Assembly (NCBI RefSeq): GCF_029543085.1
Contig: NZ_CP119967.1
Location: 5,897,001 to 5,961,000, forward strand
Length of the DNA: 64,000 bases
Direction of reading: 5' to 3'
Source: Pseudomonas sp. A34-9
GTDB lineage: Bacteria > Pseudomonadota > Gammaproteobacteria > Pseudomonadales > Pseudomonadaceae
The notes under the pieces were generated by a model that was not told where the DNA came from, made no database searches, and saw only the letters and a program-made list of their open reading frames with translations. The position numbers and the translations under genes were made by a program. Shown here one piece after another: positions 24,245-31,861 of this stretch. The stretch's first letter is position 1; the number at the start of each line of letters is the position of its first letter.

Positions 24245-24945
24245 AGCTGCACAAGATACTTTCCATCAACGGCGCCCCGATCGCTCTCATCAAGGAGGAC
24301 GTCAGGCTGGACGCTACCAGCCCTGGCCGGGCGAACTTCACCGTTCAATCCCCTGTGCCGCTGAAAGGACTGGTGACGCTGGATATCGGCTACAACGAGC
24401 GCACGCTGCAACGGCATTTCATCGGCTACATCGAGCGCTGCACCGCCGCCAACGCGGTGGAGCAGGTGTTGTTCTGCCGCGAGTTGGCCGCTGTGCTGGC
24501 CAACCCGCTGCCGTTGAACCTGCGTCACGTCGATCTGCGCGCTGTGCTGGCCGAGGTCAGTGAGCAAACCGGCTTGCGCTTTCGGGTGCCCGACCAGCCA
24601 TACGCCGGTGTGAAGGCGCCGTACTTCTACAGCCTTGCCGCCGGTTACCAGGCGATGGACAGCCTAGCCCGCGTGTTCAGTATTCCCGACTTTACCTGGC
24701 ACCAGCTGGGCAACGGCGAAGTGTTCGCCGGCAGCTGGGCCGACAGTTTTTTTGGCGCCCGGACGGCGCTGCAGATCCCCACGGAGCTGTTCGACGGCTA
24801 CCAGGGCAACCAGAGCGCAATGGTGGCGGCCCTTCCCGGGTTGCGACCAGGTGCAACGATCAACGCCGGCGAACGTGTCACCAGTGTGGCACTCGCCAAT
24901 GACCAGATGGCCATCCGATGGAAGACGCAATCCGCCGCGCTGTAG
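24241..24945 (+). CDS. baseplate hub protein, gpD/gp27-like
   Basis: 234 aa. The sequence LHKILSINGAPIALIKEDVRLDATSPGRANFTVQSPVPLKGLVTLDIGYNERTLQRHFIGYIERC resembles the first hub domain of gpD/gp27-type proteins. LRAVLAEVSEQTGLRFRVPD and the SLARVFSIPDFTWHQLGNGEVF segment fit the second. The C-terminal 27 bases overlap the spike gene. It should form the platform that carries the spike. Confidence 0.68.
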   Translation: MKLHKILSINGAPIALIKEDVRLDATSPGRANFTVQSPVPLKGLVTLDIGYNERTLQRHFIGYIERCTAANAVEQVLFCRELAAVLANPLPLNLRHVDLRAVLAEVSEQTGLRFRVPDQPYAGVKAPYFYSLAAGYQAMDSLARVFSIPDFTWHQLGNGEVFAGSWADSFFGARTALQIPTELFDGYQGNQSAMVAALPGLRPGATINAGERVTSVALANDQMAIRWKTQSAAL

Positions 24946-25889
24946 AGCGCCAGTTCCCCGAACTCACCGGCGGTTACCACTTGCCGCGCTTTGCCCAGGT
25001 CACCGCCGTGGCAGATGCGCCGGCGGACGCCGGGATCTGCGACGACTTCCGCCCGCGCTACGCCGTGGACATCGTCGTACTCGGCCCAGATGACGAACCA
25101 GATCCGGCCATGCCGCCGCTCACTGGCGTTCCGTTGCCGCTTCCAACCGGTGGCGAGGAAATGGGCATTTATGCCTTTCCCGAAGAAGGTACGCGGGTGG
25201 TGGTGTGTTTCGCCTACGGCCTGCCGAACAAGCCCTACATTCAATCGATCTTGCCGCACGGGCTGAGCATGCCGAAGGTGCCTAAAGGTGATCAGGTGTG
25301 GCAGCACAGCGATGCCGCCCAGCAGCGCGTCGACGCCGACGGCAACTGGCTACGCCAAACCGATGGCAAGATCCGTGATCAGGCGATCGAGCGCGAAGTT
25401 GAAGCCCTGGACAACCGCGAGCAGTTCCAAAGTCACACGCAGACGATTGATGACCACTCGACCGAATCTGTGGGAGGAGTGAAGACGATCGAGGCGCTGG
25501 GCGCGCTCAAGCTGATGTCGGGCGGATCCGCGAGCCTGGCGGCGGTGGACGATCTGCACCAGGCGACCGGTCGGGATATGAACGTCGTGGTGGGGCAAAA
25601 GCACAACGCCACGGTGGGAGGCGATATGCAAGAGCGAATTGAGGGGGTGCGCCGCAGCATCGCTGCGAAGGAGCAGCACCTGTTGTCACCGAAGAACTGG
25701 ATTGGGTCGGAATCGATTAACTTATTTCAGGTTGTTTGCGATGTGCTTGAATTAATTGAGGATATGAATGTGCAAATCGCTATGCACAATCATGGGGTCA
25801 CACCCGCACCGAACAATGCGGGCGATTTCACCTCTAATGCATCAAAAGCGTCTGCCAGTACGCTGAACCTCAGGCAAATAACGCTGTAG
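24918..25889 (+). CDS. baseplate spike protein (gpV-like), intact copy
   Basis: 323 aa. An OB-fold-type N-terminal domain (YHLPRFAQVTAVADAPADAGICDDFRPRYAVDIVVLG; YAFPEEGTRVVVCFAYGLPNKPYIQSIL) is followed by a beta-helical stem of short repeats (SVGGVKTIEALGALKLMSGGSASLAAVDDL; GQKHNATVGGDMQERI). Near the end is an HxH motif in AMHNHGV and a variable end finishing in RQITL. In gpV-like spikes the C-terminus is the membrane-piercing tip. From about 25461 on, the gene is repeated twice more downstream in broken form. Confidence 0.85.
   Translation: MEDAIRRAVERQFPELTGGYHLPRFAQVTAVADAPADAGICDDFRPRYAVDIVVLGPDDEPDPAMPPLTGVPLPLPTGGEEMGIYAFPEEGTRVVVCFAYGLPNKPYIQSILPHGLSMPKVPKGDQVWQHSDAAQQRVDADGNWLRQTDGKIRDQAIEREVEALDNREQFQSHTQTIDDHSTESVGGVKTIEALGALKLMSGGSASLAAVDDLHQATGRDMNVVVGQKHNATVGGDMQERIEGVRRSIAAKEQHLLSPKNWIGSESINLFQVVCDVLELIEDMNVQIAMHNHGVTPAPNNAGDFTSNASKASASTLNLRQITL
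25461..25889 (+). repeat. first copy of the spike 3'-end repeat
   Basis: This part of the intact spike gene (stem end and tip) recurs at about 27196-27624 and 29043-29450. Starts are 1,735 and 1,847 bases apart. Copy 2 is nearly identical over most of its length and diverges in the last 20 or so codons; copy 3 is more diverged after about 70 bases. Confidence 0.85.
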
Positions 25890-25922
25890 CCCAAAAGATT
25901 GACACCGGTAGGTTTGCTTTCA

Positions 25923-26876
25923 TCATAGGTACTCAATCATATACATGATTTCCGCGTTGGCAGTACCAGGTTCAATCTCGTATCCGGCGGTATACTTATA
26001 GTATTTTGCTCGCAATTCAATCCAAATATCTGATCCAGACGAGAAGCCAGTAAAAGTATACTTTTTATTGAGGTTAAACTCCCTAGTGTCTGGAAAAAGT
26101 ATTTGGACTGCTATTCCTTTGGCCGTAGAACTTGGGTTCAACCTTATTAGGCCGGTGGTTGGGGAGATGACCGGGGATGAGGCAGTAGGTATTAAGCTTA
26201 GTTGTACGCTGTTAATGCCTTGGGGGCAATTTGTTAGTCGAATTCCAATCTGCGACCATCTAGTAATAGGTGCTTCATACATGAAATCGGCGAGGGTGTA
26301 CTTACCCATGTCTACAGCTATGTTGTCTGGTGAGGTGCAGGAGGCCGCTATGACGGTGGCACCGTTGATTTGAATAGATATTGGAGATATTTCTCCGAGT
26401 TGGACGTAGCCGAGAATTCCAGCTGGGATTGTGATGCTGCCCGTCACGTCTTTTTCCTTGATTAAGCTCAATTGCCAGCCCGAGTTATTCAAGCCAAAGG
26501 TGCCCGCATTACTTGTGTGGCTTGGATTTGGATAACCCGTTAGCTGTCCGAATGAGGCCGCATACAATTTCCAGGAGACTCCTGTATTGCCTATTGGAAA
26601 TAGTGATGCCGCTGGCGTAGTAGTGCCCACATTGTTCTTGGCACCTACCAGATATGAGGTTGAGCAATTATACGAGCTATTAACTGTTCCCGCCAAAATT
26701 TCAGGGGATTGAAATATCACAGTTCCAGCCGGGGCATCACGGGGTATTGAAAGATTTGAAGGGATTTGAAAATTCACGGGATTTTGCTGATGTCCGCTGA
26801 GAAACTGGCAGACTGCCACTGCGTTAAATGACCAACTTAACAGTATTACAGACAAACCAATATATCTTATTTTCAT
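25923..26876 (-). CDS. fimbrial tip-adhesin-like protein 1 carried by the prophage
   Basis: 317 aa from ATG 26876, which has the site AAGGTGATAAT. A signal peptide (MKIRYIGLSVILLSWSFNAVA) is followed by an N-terminal domain of about 150 residues and a pilin domain that ends in PGTANAEIMYMIEYL, with alternating hydrophobic residues and a penultimate Tyr as in chaperone-usher donor strands. CTSPDNIAVDMGKYTLADF and IGIRLTNCPQGINSVQLSL are typical pilin-domain motifs. This two-domain plan is that of FimH-like adhesins. No chaperone or usher lies in the window, so it would need a host system. It reads against the late genes, as lysogeny-expressed morons do, and is lower in GC. Confidence 0.8.
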   Translation of the reverse strand: MKIRYIGLSVILLSWSFNAVAVCQFLSGHQQNPVNFQIPSNLSIPRDAPAGTVIFQSPEILAGTVNSSYNCSTSYLVGAKNNVGTTTPAASLFPIGNTGVSWKLYAASFGQLTGYPNPSHTSNAGTFGLNNSGWQLSLIKEKDVTGSITIPAGILGYVQLGEISPISIQINGATVIAASCTSPDNIAVDMGKYTLADFMYEAPITRWSQIGIRLTNCPQGINSVQLSLIPTASSPVISPTTGLIRLNPSSTAKGIAVQILFPDTREFNLNKKYTFTGFSSGSDIWIELRAKYYKYTAGYEIEPGTANAEIMYMIEYL

Positions 26877-27195
26877 CAATTATCACCTTCGTTTCCATGG
26901 TAGAGTTCAGACACGTATAGAGTGCTGGATTTTGAATTCCTGATGAGAAAGTTAGCTGTAGTGCTTCGTAATCTTCATTTGTGGAGAAAGAGTGGTTATT
27001 TAAGGAGTACTCTGTAGGTTCGTGCTGTATGTAGAAACAAGAAAAGTCTCATTCTCTTTGGCGCGCGATAGGCTTAGCTGCTGTGGATGAAAGGTTTGTA
27101 TCAAGGGTGGATACACGATCCAGGTTATGCAGTCATCCGTTTTCGCCAACATTTACAGCGGGTCAATGTCCGATGGTCGACAGAAATCTATGCCA
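26877..27195. repeat. upstream repeat C of the adhesin module, copy 1
   Basis: This non-coding stretch lies upstream of adhesin 1 and is repeated with many differences at 28724-29042 upstream of adhesin 2. Shared blocks include CACGTATAGAGTGCTGG, a GAGAAAGAGT block, TCTCATTCTCTTTGG-like text and GATCCAGGTTATGCAGTCA. It must contain the adhesin promoter; I cannot fix the -10/-35. Confidence 0.7.
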
Positions 27196-27624
27196 ACCGA
27201 ATCGGTGGGTGGGATGAAAACGATCGAGGCGCTGGGCGCGCTTAAGCTGATGTCGGGCGGATCCGCGAGCCTGGCGGCGGTGGACGATCTGCACCAGGCG
27301 ACCGGTCAGGATATGAACGTCGTTGTGGGGCAAAAGCACAACGCCACGGTGGGAGGTGATATGCAAGAGCGAATTGAGGGGGGGGCGCCGCAGCATCGCT
27401 GCGAAGGAGCAGCACCTGTTGTCACCGAAGAACTGGATTGGGTCGGAATCGATTAACTTATTCAGGTTGTTTGCGATGTGCTTGAATTAATTGAGGATAT
27501 GAATGTGCAAATCGCTATGCACAATCATAGCGTCACACCCGCACCGAACAATGCGGGCAACTTCACCTCATATGCATCGCGAGCTTCTACACACCAAGTG
27601 AAACTCAAAAAAATAACGTTATAG
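27196..27624 (+). pseudogene. displaced spike 3' end, copy 2, with two compensating indels
   Basis: The copy lacks the spike N-terminus. Relative to copy 1 it has one extra base in the G-run at about 27379-27386 (GAGGGGGTG became eight Gs) and one base fewer at about 27460 (TTATTTCAGG became TTATTCAGG). The net frame is kept, but the shifted segment runs into TAA at 27454-27456. After the second indel the frame encodes AMHNHSVTPAPNNAGNFT and then a tail different from copy 1 (SYASRASTHQVKLKKITL). It therefore stores an alternative spike tip end, although it is not expressed as a spike by itself. Confidence 0.8.
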
Positions 27625-27769
27625 CCGAGCCTGCGGCGCCAATAAAGTGCGCTGTATTTATGAGCGCTCAATTAAATGCGCAACTAGAGTCGGCGCTACC
27701 AGGCGTAACACTGTGGCTAAAACCAATCAGGCTGCACTCTTTTTATTTGTTAGTCGTAAAATTCCCCAG

Positions 27770-28723
27770 TCATAAATATTCAATTATAAAGCTCAATTCA
27801 GCATTGGCCGTGCCGGGCTTTAGCGCTTCATTATCTATGTGATAGTATGCGGCGGTCATTGGAATTTCAAAGTTTCCACCTTTTGAATCATAGCCGTCAT
27901 AAACCTCTTGGGTAACGCCATCAATTACCGCTGGCCGGCCATCGGAATGTTTTATCTGGATGCCAAGACCCTTAGCCGTGGAGCCGGAATTCAATCGGAT
28001 GACTCCATATCGGAAACCGGCGGTCTCGCCGACTCTCATGAAGCTATAACTTATTTTATTCATGCCTGCTGGGCAATTATTCAGTTTTATGCCAAAAGCA
28101 ACAGGAGTCGCGGTGCTTCCCGGTGCACTCCCAATTTCGCTGAGCGTGAAAGTACCCATTGGGACAGTGATATCCGGTGTTTCGCAGGTTGGCAGTTTCA
28201 GGGTAGCGCCATTGGTCTGAAAAAATATTGGAGAAATTTCTCCAGTATAGTAATAACCGAGAATACCAGAAGGAATTACCGTGTTTCCAGTCACAGCTGC
28301 TTCCTTAATTAATTGCAGTCGGTATCTAACGCCATTAAATCCGAAGGCACCAGACGGATTCAGCAAGGGACTTGGATATCCTTGAAGCCCTATTTCCGCG
28401 CTTCCTTGAATGACTTTCCATGCAATTCCCGTATCGCCTATTGGGTGTGTTCGAGCTCCTGGTCTGGTAGTGCCCACGTTGTTCTTGATGCCTAGGGGGA
28501 ACGCAGCTGTGCATTTATAAGAACTCGCGATTGTCCCCAATGTGACTTCAGGAGACTCAAATATCACGCTTCCAATTGGGGCGTCCCAGGGTAATGAAAT
28601 ATCTGAAGGGATCACAAGATTTACTGGGTTTTGTCGGTGTCCTGCGTAAAACTCACAAACAGCCGAAGCATTAAGTGACCAACTTAACAGTGCTGCCAAC
28701 AAACCGATGTATTTTACCTTCAC
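27770..28723 (-). CDS. fimbrial tip-adhesin-like protein 2 carried by the prophage
   Basis: 317 aa from GTG 28723 behind the same AAGGTGATAAT site as its paralogue. Signal peptide MKVKYIGLLAALLSWSLNASA, then VCEFYAGHRQNPVNLVIPSDI, matching adhesin 1 at most positions (VCQFLSGHQQNPVNFQIPSNL). The C-terminal pilin domain has CETPDITVPMGTFTLSEIG, GIKLNNCPAGMNKISYSFM and ends in PGTANAELSFIIEYL. The two proteins are clear paralogues that have diverged throughout, most in the N-terminal receptor-binding half. No assembly partner is encoded nearby. Confidence 0.8.
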   Translation of the reverse strand: MKVKYIGLLAALLSWSLNASAVCEFYAGHRQNPVNLVIPSDISLPWDAPIGSVIFESPEVTLGTIASSYKCTAAFPLGIKNNVGTTRPGARTHPIGDTGIAWKVIQGSAEIGLQGYPSPLLNPSGAFGFNGVRYRLQLIKEAAVTGNTVIPSGILGYYYTGEISPIFFQTNGATLKLPTCETPDITVPMGTFTLSEIGSAPGSTATPVAFGIKLNNCPAGMNKISYSFMRVGETAGFRYGVIRLNSGSTAKGLGIQIKHSDGRPAVIDGVTQEVYDGYDSKGGNFEIPMTAAYYHIDNEALKPGTANAELSFIIEYL

Positions 28724-29042
28724 AAATTATCACCTTCGCTTTTACGCTGGAGTTCTGCCACGTATAGAGTGCTGGTATTTTGAATGCGTTATGAGAAAGT
28801 GCTCCGCAGTTCTTTGCCACCCTCATTTGTCGAGAAAGAGTAGTTCTTCAGGGTGAATTTTGAAGGTCCGCGTTATCTGTGAAAATGAGAAAAGTCTTAT
28901 TCTCTTTGGTGCGCGATAGACGGTAGCTGTTGTGGACGAAAGGTTTGTGCCAAGGGTGGATGCAGGATCCAGGTTATGCAGTCACCCGTTTCGCCAACAT
29001 TTACAGCGAGTCACTATCCGATGGTCGACATAAATCTGTGCC
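28724..29042. repeat. upstream repeat C of the adhesin module, copy 2
   Basis: Diverged second copy of 26877-27195, including the blocks CACGTATAGAGTGCTGG and GATCCAGGTTATGCAGTCA and the lead-in to the spike fragment (CCAACCGAATCGGTGGGTGGG). It presumably drives adhesin 2. Confidence 0.7.
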
Positions 29043-29450
29043 AACCGAATCGGTGGGTGGGGTGAAAACGATCGAGGCGCTGGGCGCACTTAAGCTGATG
29101 TCGGGCGATCCGCGAGCCTGGCGGCGGTGGACGATCTGCACCAGGCCACGTGCCGGGATCTGACTCTGGTCGTGGGGCAGAAGTACAACGCCACGGTGGC
29201 CGACGATATGCAGGAACGGATCCAGGGGCTACGTCAGAGCGTGGCCAAAGTCAGTCAACGACTGGAGGTGCCAAAGACCTGGATCGGATCGAGCGGAGTG
29301 AATGTGTTGCAGGTGCTGTGTAATTTGCTCGACCTAGTGGAACAGATGAATAGCCAGCTACCCACCTCGACGCGGGCAACATTTGCTGCACGACCAAGTT
29401 CATGGCAGACCGTAGAGTTGACCATCACGTTGCCCCGGATCGCCGGATAG
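29043..29450 (+). pseudogene. displaced spike 3' end, copy 3, frameshifted and diverged
   Basis: A one-base deletion near 29107 (GGGCGGATCCG became GGGCGATCCG) breaks the frame of a fragment opened upstream at 28930. In the correct frame, downstream reading gives DDLHQATCRDLTLVVGQKYNATVADDMQERIQGLRQSV, then KTWIGSSGVNVLQVLCNLLDLVEQMNSQLP and an end in TVELTITLPRIAG. It shares the ITL near the end with copies 1 and 2 but is clearly older or from another spike allele. It may be the original end of the gene before the modules were inserted. Confidence 0.75.
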
Positions 29451-29580
29451 CGCCGACGCTCTTTCGGATCGAGCGCGACACCGCGCAAGCGCATGGGTGT
29501 GGCCAATACGTGCATGTTCCCCCTACTCGTCTGCGTTGAGGTCGAGTAGAGACTCGACGGCATAGCTCCTGGAATCTGGA

Positions 29581-29733
29581 ATGAGCAAAGCCGAGTTGGC
29601 ACGCCGCCTGGACGTACAGCGGCCACAAGTGGATCGTTTGGTCGATTTCCTACACCACTCCAAGATTGCGAACGTCGAACGCGCTTTGCAGCAGCTTGGG
29701 CGACGACTATCGGTGTCGATGGAAGCAGCTTAA
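29581..29733 (+). pseudogene. truncated HicB-type antitoxin, DNA-binding end only
   Basis: 50 codons: MSKAELARRLDVQRPQVDRL, then VDFLHHSKIANVERALQQLG and RRLSVSMEAA. This is the C-terminal helix-turn-helix of HicB antitoxins. The N-terminal RNase-H-like part and any HicA toxin are absent; an in-frame TAG lies 18 bases upstream of the ATG. It is a remnant, although the short protein could still bind DNA. Confidence 0.7.
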
Positions 29734-29757
29734 GCCCAGCGGCAGAGCGTTGGAGAC

Positions 29758-29793
29758 AAGCCCCCACAGCCCTGGCTGTCGGGGGCTTTTTTG
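29758..29793 (+). terminator. strong rho-independent terminator at the end of the prophage late region
   Basis: AAGCCCCC-ACAGCC pairs with GGCTGT-C-GGGGGCTT, a long stem with one bulge, followed by six T residues. It follows the HicB remnant. Confidence 0.9.
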
Positions 29794-30140
29794 CGCCTGG
29801 GGCGTTGATCGCTCCGCCTCTCTGGGAAATCCCGCCGCCAAGAAAAAAACTGCTGAAAAAGCACTTATCCCCCTCCCGCCGACGGGCTTTGCATCAGTTT
29901 TTTGTGCAAAGCGCTAAGGGAGTGCAATTGCCCCTCGGGATCAAGCGGGCCGGCGGGTTGCCAGGGCAGGCGGGCATTTCATGATGTGCAAGGTTTTGAA
30001 AGGGCATGCAAACGCGGTTAGTTTTTCCGTCCAAAGTCCGTCCAATTTAGACAGTTTTCATTACTGCACATATACACAGAAACGTTCGAAAACCATTGGT
30101 TTGCGGGTTTTGCTCAATGACCACGGTACTTTAACTCGGG
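29794..30140. other. prophage-end DNA with no gene
   Basis: About 350 bases between the terminator and attR. Short frames here are not convincing. I see only GC-rich then AT-rich segments and a direct TCCGTCCAAAGTCCGTCCAA repeat near 30030. No integrase, consistent with it being at the other end. Confidence 0.5.
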
Positions 30141-30185
30141 CTCATAATCCTTTGGTCCACGGTTCAAGTCCGTGTGGGCCCACCA
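30141..30185 (+). other. attR: 3' part of a CAT-anticodon tRNA gene
   Basis: From CTCATAATCC (anticodon loop) through TTTGGTCCAC, GGTTCAAGTC and CGTGTGGGCC to CACCA this is the 3' half of a bacterial elongator tRNA-Met (or Ile2) with encoded CCA. The 5' half is missing; upstream bases do not form the D-arm or the acceptor partner. This is the product of phage integration into a tRNA 3' end; the rebuilt complete tRNA should lie at the left prophage end, outside the window. Confidence 0.88.
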
Positions 30186-30192
30186 AACAAAC

Positions 30193-30226
30193 AAAGGCTT
30201 ACGCTAGATGGCGTAGGCCTTTTTTG
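30193..30226 (+). terminator. terminator of the original tRNA gene
   Basis: AAGGCTTACGC and GCGTAGGCCTT form a hairpin with a short loop, followed by T6. It sits eight bases after the CCA end, so it belonged to the tRNA transcript before integration. Confidence 0.85.
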
Positions 30227-30319
30227 TTTTTGTGTCTCGTCAGCCAATCAGCCGAATTCATCCCCTTGGATGTGAGAGGTGCGTGCGGGACATACGTAAA
30301 TCAAATCGCGGAGCACGCA

Positions 30320-31060
30320 ATGAGCGTAATGGAAAAGGAACTTCCAGAAATACACATCGACGACACCATCAAAGTTCTTGAACACTTGAGTACATGCAGG
30401 CCCCTGAAGGCATCTGCAAGGCGTAGCAGACTCGAAGTGAATGCAGAGAAATTTGCCAATTGGTGTCTCGTTCTCGGCGGTACCGGGATGGCCGTCGCTG
30501 CCTGCATGGCGTACTGGCATACATCGCAGAATCCGCTGCCGGAAGGGGCCAAATACCTGGCTCTTTATCTTGTGCTCGCCTCGACAATCGCTACTTTGCT
30601 GTCGCTGCTTACACCTATTCTGGCACTGATCCATGCGCTCTTCCGATGGGAGACCATCACCTTGAAAAGCATGATTGCCGATGTAAAACACGAGAATGCA
30701 TTAGTAGATTCACTTCAACCTCATCCGGAAGTGGCACTTCTGGATGCAAAATATTGGCTCGAACTCAGAATCAATCGAGCAGAAGCACGTGTTGCCCTGT
30801 TTTTTGGAGAAAAAGCTGCAGCCCTTGCTTTGTTGGGCACGGCCTACGTCTGTGCGGAAAAATTCGGTGGTTTTCCCTGGATCAGTAAGACCTTGTTGGC
30901 CGGACCTGTGAGCGGAAACTGGGGAAATAGCGCCTTATTGATGATCATCGCCTTGGTACTTGGTCTTTCCATAGGAGCGGTATTGCTCAAACATGTAAAT
31001 CTGCGATACCGCTTTCAGATCGAGCTTATCGATCAGGCGTTACGCAGAATGGCCAAATAA
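30320..31060 (+). CDS. integral membrane protein of unknown function
   Basis: 246 aa from ATG 30320 with a GGAG site six bases upstream. The frame is open further upstream through attR, but that part has no ribosome site. A soluble N-terminus of about 50 residues is followed by two membrane helices (FANWCLVLGGTGMAVAACMAYW; YLALYLVLASTIATLLSLLTPILALIHALF), a charged middle region and two more hydrophobic stretches (KAAALALLGTAYVCAEKF; SALLMIIALVLGLSIGAVLL). No family recognised. It lies just outside attR, so it is chromosomal or a remnant of a neighbouring island. A terminator follows directly. Confidence 0.65.
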   Translation: MSVMEKELPEIHIDDTIKVLEHLSTCRPLKASARRSRLEVNAEKFANWCLVLGGTGMAVAACMAYWHTSQNPLPEGAKYLALYLVLASTIATLLSLLTPILALIHALFRWETITLKSMIADVKHENALVDSLQPHPEVALLDAKYWLELRINRAEARVALFFGEKAAALALLGTAYVCAEKFGGFPWISKTLLAGPVSGNWGNSALLMIIALVLGLSIGAVLLKHVNLRYRFQIELIDQALRRMAK

Positions 31061-31081
31061 CCGGCGATCCGAATCATGTAA

Positions 31082-31106
31082 AGCAGCGCAATTGCGCTGC
31101 TTTTTC
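31082..31106 (+). terminator. rho-independent terminator
   Basis: AGCAGCGCA and TGCGCTGCT form a perfect nine-base stem followed by T5, 21 bases after the membrane protein stop. Confidence 0.88.
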
Positions 31107-31221
31107 GTTTCAACTCTTCGCTCCCCAATGTGGCAAACCATTCGATTACCGTCCACAAGCGTCTAGCCGGTTGAGCCTGTAACATGCTCGCTCCAGAATC
31201 CGCGCCCTATGGAGCCGCCCC

Positions 31222-31683
31222 TTGCCAGACATCCGCCCACCCGTGCTCGATGAAATCGACCGCCAGCTGATCGCTGCCCTGCAGATCAATGCCCGTGAAA
31301 GCGTGGCCATGCTTGCCCGGCAACTGGGCATTGCGCGTACCACGGTGACGTCGCGGCTGGCGCGGTTGGAGAAAGCCAAAGTGATCACCGGTTATGGCGT
31401 GCGCCTGGGTCAGCGCGTGGTCGATGGCGGGTTGCAGGCGTATGTCGGGATCAAGGTGCAGCCACGCTCCGGCAAAGAGGTGCTGCGCCGGTTGAGTGCG
31501 ATGGCGCAGGTCCAGCAGCTGTGTGCAGTAAGTGGCGAGTTTGATTATGTGGCGTGGTTGCGTACGGATTCGCCGGAGCAACTGGATCAGTTGCTGGATC
31601 AGATTGGCAGTGTGGATGGGGTGGAGAAGACCACGACGTCGATCATTCTGAGCAGCAAGATTGATCGGGGGCAGCCGGTTTGA
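31222..31683 (+). CDS. Lrp/AsnC family regulator, probably of the davBA genes
   Basis: 153 aa from TTG 31222, with GGAG eight bases upstream. The N-terminal helix-turn-helix is typical (DEIDRQLIAALQINARESVAMLARQLGIARTTVTSRLARLEKAKVITGYGV), and the C-terminal RAM domain follows (AYVGIKVQPRSGKEVLRRLSAM...VSGEFDYVAWLRTDSPEQLDQLLDQIGSVDGVEKTTTSIIL). Lrp-type proteins sense amino acids; here it lies 178 bases upstream of the lysine monooxygenase gene, in the same direction, so control of lysine catabolism is likely. Confidence 0.88.
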   Translation: MPDIRPPVLDEIDRQLIAALQINARESVAMLARQLGIARTTVTSRLARLEKAKVITGYGVRLGQRVVDGGLQAYVGIKVQPRSGKEVLRRLSAMAQVQQLCAVSGEFDYVAWLRTDSPEQLDQLLDQIGSVDGVEKTTTSIILSSKIDRGQPV

Positions 31684-31861
31684 ATTTTCTCACCGAGATT
31701 TCTCGGTCGAAATGAAGTCCAACATCGTCATTATGAACAATTTAATAGCAAAACGACGACACTTTGCGTCTTATTAACGTGTTCTGCGCTCCCTAGAATG
31801 GCTGGCATCTTTTCCTATACTCAGACGCGCATCCCGCGTCGGGTCGCCAGCAAGGTCAGCC

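Noticed and set aside
25461..29450. Diversity-generating retroelement
   Set aside because: No reverse transcriptase and no adenine-biased differences between spike copies; they differ by indels and a replaced end.
29666..29917. Small forward frame over the terminator after the HicB remnant
   Set aside because: It runs across a strong terminator and has no ribosome site or recognisable sequence.
30090..30185. Complete tRNA-Met gene
   Set aside because: Bases upstream of the anticodon loop do not form the D-arm or the 5' acceptor strand; only the 3' half is present.
29981..30319. Upstream extension of the membrane protein frame
   Set aside because: It would run through attR and the tRNA terminator and has no ribosome site; ATG 30320 has one.
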